Below are positions 31,591 through 36,902 of a stretch of 36,902 nucleotides of DNA, piece after piece. The DNA comes from Dehalococcoidia bacterium (GTDB lineage Bacteria > Chloroflexota > Dehalococcoidia > SZUA-161). The notes beneath the pieces are model-generated. The model ran no database searches. It worked only from the letters and a program-made list of their open reading frames with translations, and was not told the DNA's origin. The position numbers and the translations under genes were made by a program. How positions within the stretch are numbered: position 1 is the first letter of the stretch; every line of letters begins with the position of its first letter. Location: contig JACUUS010000003.1 of NCBI GenBank assembly GCA_014859215.1, positions 1-36,902 on the forward strand, in the 5' to 3' direction.

Positions 31591-31851
31591 GAATCTATCC
31601 AGAGCATCCCGGTTTACGTAGTAGTGCATGTGATAGCCGCGTCTTTCACCATTCACCAGTCCTGCCGATTTCAATACACGCAGGTGCTGCGATACTGCTG
31701 ACTGGGTCACGCCGAGGATTCCGGCCAGGGCATTGACGCAAAGCGCATCGGGGTCGTGCTGGCGGCAAAGCAGTTTCACCAGGCGGAGCCGCGTTGGGTC
31801 TCCAAGCGCGCTGAACAGTGCCGCTTGCTCTTGAGTATTATCGCCGATCAT
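31423..31851 (-). CDS. ArsR-family transcriptional regulator (C-terminus likely replaced by out-of-frame sequence)
   Basis: ALFSALGDPTRLRLVKLLCRQ, LCVNALAGILGVTQSAVSQHLRVLKSAGLVNGERRGYHMHYYVN winged helix. Frame runs on into permease-coding DNA. Confidence 0.85.
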   Translation of the reverse strand: MIGDNTQEQAALFSALGDPTRLRLVKLLCRQHDPDALCVNALAGILGVTQSAVSQHLRVLKSAGLVNGERRGYHMHYYVNRDALDRFFKETRDSLSRVHDSRASGNDTLLHRHRDINHCHTLGSSGKDPGKTDVLPGYGGGP

Positions 31852-32092
31852 ATAAGTAAACGCTAATAAGCTTAACAGGATCATAGCCCGGGTGAGGCTG
31901 TGAGTCAAGGGATGATGGGCATAACACGAAGAGAGCGGGGGCAATTTCTCTGTCGCACGAGGACGCGATTACCAGCCTTACAGCGAAGGGCTTCTTCCGG
32001 GACGTGAAGCGGGGGTTAGATCGGCGACTTGCTCCCCGGAAATCAGGGTGCCGCCTGGCCGACAGGTGAGCCGGGATTGGTTATGAGAGGTC

Positions 32093-32124
32093 AAGGGGGG
32101 AGGCTCAAACGAGCCTCCCCCCTT
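32093..32124. terminator. Perfect 14-bp hairpin downstream of the secreted-protein gene
   Basis: AAGGGGGGAGGCTC-AAAC-GAGCCTCCCCCCTT; 29 nt after the stop of the minus-strand gene at 32153. Confidence 0.8.
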
Positions 32125-32152
32125 CCTTGGCCTGTCGTCTTTCAGCAAAAGC

Positions 32153-32953
32153 TTATGAAACGACAAACCATAACTCGTTATTGTTTACCTGGTCCAGCAG
32201 GTCTTTCCAGTACTCCTGCTCGGCTCTTGTATCCGGGTCATTTTCGTCAAGACCAAGCGCATCCTGAGCGCCATCCACGATTCCTACTATGCTCATGGTT
32301 TCTCCGGTTGCGAGATCCACCCACACGAGCTGGTCAGGGCACACAAAACCGGCGGCGATGTTCAGCAAGGTTGCGCTAAGCTGGGCTTCCAGCATTACCG
32401 ACATGTCCCTGGCCCTGGCATTTCTGGCAAGGTCCTTGTTTACGGGAATGGTCGTGTTGCCTGCGTCCAGCAATTCTTCCCACAGAGCCTGGCCGTTCTT
32501 GTTGCTCCAGAATCCGATACTATTGCCGCCCATGGCCTCTTCCACAGCCTGGTAGTTAGCCGTTATATTGCCCCCACCTGTTTCAACCGTTATTGTCTGG
32601 CCTTGAGCGGTGGACAGCCCTGCGGTTGCCACCCACACATACAGACTTTCATTGCCTGCCAGTGGAGAATGGAACGCAAAGGTGACCGCCTCACCCACGG
32701 GTGCGGTGACAGTCACGGACAGATTGCCGACGGCGTAGTCAATGCCGTCAACTGTAAGTACGGTGCCGGTGAAGTCAGTGCCTACTCCAGTCTGGTCGAA
32801 TATGATATCGACTATCTCGGGTTCGTCTGCGAAGGCCGCTGCAGCCCCAATGGACAGGGCGGCCACCAGCAGGACTGTCAAGAATAGGGGTGTTACGCGT
32901 TTCAAGTTTTTCCTCCCTCTTTTTCTTTTGGCTAGCCGACGGGAGCTATCCAT
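32153..32953 (-). CDS. Secreted protein with GFWSNKNG...MSVMLEAQL-type C-terminal region
   Basis: Signal peptide (RVTPLFLTVLLVAALSIGAAAAFA), beta-rich N-domain, GNSIGFWSNKNGQALW...DMSVMLEAQLSATLLNIAAGFV. Confidence 0.82.
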   Translation of the reverse strand: MDSSRRLAKRKRGRKNLKRVTPLFLTVLLVAALSIGAAAAFADEPEIVDIIFDQTGVGTDFTGTVLTVDGIDYAVGNLSVTVTAPVGEAVTFAFHSPLAGNESLYVWVATAGLSTAQGQTITVETGGGNITANYQAVEEAMGGNSIGFWSNKNGQALWEELLDAGNTTIPVNKDLARNARARDMSVMLEAQLSATLLNIAAGFVCPDQLVWVDLATGETMSIVGIVDGAQDALGLDENDPDTRAEQEYWKDLLDQVNNNELWFVVS

Positions 32954-33373
32954 AGTCCATGTTCACCTCCGTATCAAATAGTCAGTCGAACTCTAATCGG
33001 CGGCAAACATGGGAACAATCCCTCAAAAGCACATTTGAAGGAAGGAGATAGTCGAGGTACTCCGGTAATAGTCCACCAGACATGGCAGCGCCGGATTTCG
33101 GCCCTTGCGAGAGCGCGAGAAGATGTTGACTTTCCCCCGAAGCATTCCTCTCGAACGGTTATGCCCGGGTTTCAGGTGAGGATCGTGGTAAGACTGCGCA
33201 TGGGCTGAACTAAAGGGAGGCAGCGGTGGGTCGCGGTATGAGCCGGCGGTACCGGCGCCGGGTACTGGTATGCAAACAGGTGATTGAGCGGTAGCCCGTG
33301 TAAGTCACATTCCGAAAACACGTTGGAAAAGTTGAGCAAACGGAGCTTCGCCGAGCTGGTAACTCGAAGGCGG

Positions 33374-33428
33374 ACTTGAGCAAATCACGAAGCTGCCACG
33401 TTCGGAAAACAACAAAAGTTGCTCAAGT
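33374..33428. repeat. 10-bp inverted repeat
   Basis: ACTTGAGCAA (33374-33383) and TTGCTCAAGT (33419-33428); third copy of the core TTGAGCAA at 33332-33339. Confidence 0.7.
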
Positions 33429-33454
33429 TCCAGGGGACCGGGGGAAAACAAAAG

Positions 33455-33526
33455 TGGGCCCGGCAGGGTTCGAACCTACGACCAATCGGTTATGAGCCGA
33501 CCGCTCTGCCACTGAGCTACGGGCCC
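33455..33526 (-). tRNA. tRNA with CAT anticodon (elongator Met-like; Ile2 not excluded)
   Basis: Minus strand GGGCCCG-TA-GCTCAGTGGCAGAGC-GGTCGGCTCATAACCGA-TTGGTCG-TAGGTTCGAACCCTGC-CGGGCCC-A; perfect 7-bp acceptor stem, loop CTCATAA. Confidence 0.95.
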
Positions 33527-33548
33527 TCGCGATCTTATTATAGTGGAT

Positions 33549-34709
33549 TTAGTCTATTAATTCTAGAATTGTGGCGGCTCCCTGCCCCATTCCGACGCAC
33601 ATCGCGGCAAGGCCGTATCTGGTGCGCCGCCGCCTCATTTCATGGACCAGCGTAGTCATGAGCCTTGCGCCTGTGCAACCCATGGGATGGCCGAGGGCCA
33701 CAGCGCCGCCATTGACATTCACTATCTCTTCATCAAGTCCGAGCTCGCGAATGCCCACCAGGGCGACTACCGCGAAGGCCTCGTTAAGCTCCGCCAGCCC
33801 GATGTCGGAAGATGTCAGGCCGGCCCGTTGCAGGACTTTCCTGGACGCCGCGACCAGTCCCAGGCCCATAAGCTTCGGGTCGACACCCGCTACCGCCATC
33901 GATACGATCCTTGCCATCGGTTTCAGGCCTGATGCCAGGCACTTCTCACGGGATGCCAGCAGCAACGCGGCGGCCCCGTCACTGGCCTGGGATGCCGTGC
34001 CCGCGGTGATAGTCCCTCCGGGACAGGCAATCGGCTCAAGCGCGCCCAGGAGCTCAAGGGTCGTGTATGGTCTCGGGTTCTGGTCGCAGTCTATTATCTC
34101 GACGCCGCATCCTCCTTCGGACGGCACCGGCACCGGGACTATTTCGTCCCTGAATCTCCCCTCGTTCTGCGCGGCCACCGCCCGCTGGTGGCTTCTCAGT
34201 GCGAACCTGTCCTGCTCTTCCCTCGATATGCCGTAGAGTTCGGCGAGGTTCTCCGCCGTGAGCCCCATTGAAGCAGCGCTCCGGTCTACGAACTCGAAGC
34301 GCCTCGGATTGAGCTCTGCCCCGGCCCCCTCCGGCAGGTGCGTCATGCTTTCGATCCCGCCGGCTATCAAGAGGTCGCCGCAGCCGGACATGATGGCCTG
34401 CGCCGCGGCGTGCGCAGCCGTCATCCCCGAAGCGCACTGCCGGTTTATGGTCTGGGCGGCGACACTAAAAGGAAGGCCCGCCATGATTCCTGTATAGCGG
34501 GCCACGTTCATTGCCTGCTCACCGCACTGGGTGGCGCAGCCGAGCAGGACGTCCTCAATTTCGCCGGGATCTACACTGGTTCGCCTGAGCAACTCACTTA
34601 GGACGATAACTCCCAGTTCGTCGGAGCGAATGTCCCTGAACCAGCCCTTGTCCGGGTGGGCCCTCCCGATGGGAGTGCGCACCGCGTCGACTATGAAAGC
34701 CTCTCGCAT
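33549..34709 (-). CDS. Thiolase (acetyl-CoA C-acyltransferase / acetyltransferase)
   Basis: MREAFIVDAVRTPIGRA, NRQCASGMTAAHAAAQ, NVNGGAVALGHPMGCTGARLMTTL, CVGMGQGAATI. ORF opens at 34757; Met at 34709 chosen by homology. Confidence 0.95.
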   Translation of the reverse strand: MREAFIVDAVRTPIGRAHPDKGWFRDIRSDELGVIVLSELLRRTSVDPGEIEDVLLGCATQCGEQAMNVARYTGIMAGLPFSVAAQTINRQCASGMTAAHAAAQAIMSGCGDLLIAGGIESMTHLPEGAGAELNPRRFEFVDRSAASMGLTAENLAELYGISREEQDRFALRSHQRAVAAQNEGRFRDEIVPVPVPSEGGCGVEIIDCDQNPRPYTTLELLGALEPIACPGGTITAGTASQASDGAAALLLASREKCLASGLKPMARIVSMAVAGVDPKLMGLGLVAASRKVLQRAGLTSSDIGLAELNEAFAVVALVGIRELGLDEEIVNVNGGAVALGHPMGCTGARLMTTLVHEMRRRRTRYGLAAMCVGMGQGAATILELID

Positions 34710-34821
34710 GCACTGCGTTTCTGGGATCTGGTGAGGTCTGTTATCCGGGTTCTGCATTGTGGACAGCCTTAATTATAGCAACCGGGGATGAAGTAGCAAG
34801 CTGGACCCGAAAACGTTAGGC

Positions 34822-35754
34822 CTAGAGAGCCTGTTCGGCAAGCTTCCGGTAGTAATCCGCGGCCAGCGCTATGCCCTCTTTGAGGGAAAGACGGGAAACC
34901 CATCCAAGCTGCTCACGGGCTTTGCTGCACTCGAGGCAGATGCGGTAGACTTCTCCCTTGCGTACCGGGGCGTAGGACGGACTGCTTGGGTATGAAAGTG
35001 TGTCGGCAAGGGTGTCGAATATCTCCTGGTCGGAAGTCTCGCGGCCTGTACCTATATTGAGGATGCAGTCGTCGCCATGTTCCAGAGCGTGGACGTTGGC
35101 AGCGGCCACGTCCGAAACATGGACGTAGTCTCTTGTTTTGTTGCCAGGCCCGAAGATGACAGGCTGCTTTCCGGTCAGCATTTGTATTGCGAAGATGGCT
35201 ACCACTCCCGCCTCGCCAAACGGGTTCTGTCGCGGGCCGTAAACATTTCCATATCTCAATATAACGTACTTGAGTCCATGCAGGGTGCTGTAGAGTTGAA
35301 TGTAATGCTCGACCGTATGTTTGGACACTCCGTACTGGGAGATCGGGTTAATCGGGTGTGCCTCGTCGGCAGGGAGATAGTTTACATCCCCGTAAACAGC
35401 GCCCCCGGAGGAAGCATAGATGAAGCGACTGACATTCGCACGTACGCAGTTCGCGAGGACATTGAGGCTTCCCAGTATGTTGACTGTGGCGTCATGTACG
35501 GGGTCCTCACTCGATTTGCGCACATCGATCTGCGCAGCCTGATGATTGACTATGTCCGGCTTCTCCTCATCGAATACCGCGGCAAGGCCGTTCTCCTCGA
35601 TCCCCAACTGGTAGAATCTTGCCGCGCCGTTAAGATTTCGCCGGAAGCCGGTCGAAAGATTGTCCACAACTGCAACGTCGTGGCCGAGATTGATATAGGA
35701 GTCCACTATGTGTGAGCCGATGAAACCTGCTCCACCCGTGACAAGAATCTTCAT
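34822..35754 (-). CDS. NAD-dependent epimerase/dehydratase (UDP-glucose 4-epimerase-like)
   Basis: MKILVTGGAGFIGSHIVDSYINLGHDVAVVDNLSTG, NHQAAQIDVRKS, YASSGGAVYGD, YGVSKHTVEHY. Confidence 0.94.
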   Translation of the reverse strand: MKILVTGGAGFIGSHIVDSYINLGHDVAVVDNLSTGFRRNLNGAARFYQLGIEENGLAAVFDEEKPDIVNHQAAQIDVRKSSEDPVHDATVNILGSLNVLANCVRANVSRFIYASSGGAVYGDVNYLPADEAHPINPISQYGVSKHTVEHYIQLYSTLHGLKYVILRYGNVYGPRQNPFGEAGVVAIFAIQMLTGKQPVIFGPGNKTRDYVHVSDVAAANVHALEHGDDCILNIGTGRETSDQEIFDTLADTLSYPSSPSYAPVRKGEVYRICLECSKAREQLGWVSRLSLKEGIALAADYYRKLAEQAL

Positions 35755-35771
35755 CTTCCCTTTCCTCCCAT

Positions 35772-36902
35772 CTATTCCACCGTGACGCTCTTGGCCAGGT
35801 TGCGGGGGGTATCTATCGAGCATCCTCTCTCTTTTGCGGTATAGTAAGCCAGCAGCTGGAGGACGACAGTATTCAAGACAGGAGTGAACAGAGGGTCTGT
35901 CCCGGGGACCCTGAGCACCAGGTCCACGTACTTCTCGATTTCGAAATCGTCTTCTTCGGCTATGGCGATCACGGGCGATTCCCTTGCCTTTATCTCCTTG
36001 ATATTGGCAAGAAGAGCCTCATAAGTGAGATCGCGCGCTGCGATTGCGATCACCGGTGTCTCCTGTGTCAGGAGGGCGAAGGGGCCGTGTTTCAACTCTC
36101 CGGCGGCGTATCCTTCCGCGTGGATGTAGGCAATTTCCTTGATCTTCAGCGCACCTTCGAGAGCTATCGCATAGTTTATTCCCCTGCCGACGAAGAACAC
36201 GTTCTGAAATCCCTGGAGGTAGCGGGCTGCTTTCTCCACTTCGCTCTCCCTGTCGAGCACCTCATGCACCTTATTGGGGAGCTGCCTGAGCTCAGCAATC
36301 AGCCTGGTGCGTGAGCTGATATCGCCTGAAGCACGAGAGAGGGCGAGAAGATACAGCATTGTCAACTGTGCGGTAAAGCTCTTGGTAGCAGCCACGCTTA
36401 TTTCGGGGCCGGCATTTATGTAAAGTACTTCATCCGCTACCCGCGTGGCGGTGCTCCCTACCACATTTGTGATAACGAGTGTACGGCACCCGTACTCTCT
36501 GGCTTTCCTTATCGCTTTGAGGCAGTCCGCAGTTTCGCCCGACTGGGTGACAATTATGACCCAGCAGTTTTCGATGACTGGACAGGAGTAATTGAATTCC
36601 GTGGCCATATCAACCGTGACAGGGGTTTGAATTACTCTCTCCAGGCAGTGCTTCCCTACGAGCGCCGCATGGTACGAAGTCCCGCAGGCCAGGATCAGGA
36701 TATTGTTGAAATCCGCCTCTTTGCGTAAGCCAAGGTCCACCTCGGGGTCAACCGCGGACAGGAAGCCTGCATATGTGTTGCGGATTACCCGCGGCTGTTC
36801 ATGAATTTCCTTTATCATGAAATGGTCGTACCCGGATTTCTGAGCCTCCTCCACCGTCCAGGCCACCGTATGTTCCTGGCGCGTAACCGGGGCGGAGCTG
36901 TT
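35772..36902 (-). CDS. glmS: Glutamine--fructose-6-phosphate aminotransferase, C-terminal isomerase part (5' truncated by window)
   Basis: HFMIKEIHEQPRVIRNTYAG, ILACGTSYHAALVGKHCLE, VTQSGETADCLKAIRKA, C-terminal DTPRNLAKSVTVE. Confidence 0.97.
   Translation of the reverse strand, partial: NSSAPVTRQEHTVAWTVEEAQKSGYDHFMIKEIHEQPRVIRNTYAGFLSAVDPEVDLGLRKEADFNNILILACGTSYHAALVGKHCLERVIQTPVTVDMATEFNYSCPVIENCWVIIVTQSGETADCLKAIRKAREYGCRTLVITNVVGSTATRVADEVLYINAGPEISVAATKSFTAQLTMLYLLALSRASGDISSRTRLIAELRQLPNKVHEVLDRESEVEKAARYLQGFQNVFFVGRGINYAIALEGALKIKEIAYIHAEGYAAGELKHGPFALLTQETPVIAIAARDLTYEALLANIKEIKARESPVIAIAEEDDFEIEKYVDLVLRVPGTDPLFTPVLNTVVLQLLAYYTAKERGCSIDTPRNLAKSVTVE

Noticed and set aside
31867-31874. 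TAAGCTTA palindrome upstream of arsR as an operator
   Set aside because: Only 8 bp with no extended dyad; too short to call an ArsR operator without comparison.
33419-33655. 78-aa ORF containing ARQGSNLRPIGYEPTALPLSYGP
   Set aside because: Well-known spurious translation of a tRNA gene; the tRNA is at 33455-33526.

Overview
The 36.9 kb window is mostly housekeeping chromosome. Gene content and split-transketolase organisation suggest a Dehalococcoidia/Chloroflexota-like bacterium; this taxonomic guess is inference. Left part (1-27.3 kb): 3' end of PEP synthase, dgt-dnaG-rpoD, zinc-ribbon protein, thpR, amidohydrolase, split transketolase (N+C genes), proA, proB, rho, transaldolase, pyrG, ligA-pth-mfd, HAD hydrolase, NfeD-slipin pair, birA, RNase P RNA, and a coiled-coil zinc-ribbon protein. 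Right end (33.4-36.9 kb): tRNA-CAT (Met-like), thiolase, NAD-dependent sugar epimerase, and glmS (5' truncated by the window). Between the rnpB block and the tRNA (about 27.4-33.4 kb) is a looser accessory patch. It holds a possible IS remnant, two tandem paralogous secreted/anchored PT-linker proteins, a small membrane protein, a Cys-rich mini protein, a SAM methyltransferase, an ArsR regulator joined to a truncated and frameshifted ABC-2 permease, a secreted GFWSNKNG-type protein, and structured non-coding DNA. I found no CRISPR array, intact transposase, or clearly recognisable new defence system. The most interesting unexplained signals are: a 52-nt intergenic element with two mutually exclusive folds (29664-29715); a repeat-rich structured non-coding stretch downstream of the tRNA (about 33.0-33.45 kb); structured 5' leaders ahead of transketolase and mfd; and a 4-codon leader ORF overlapping the start of the secreted protein gene.
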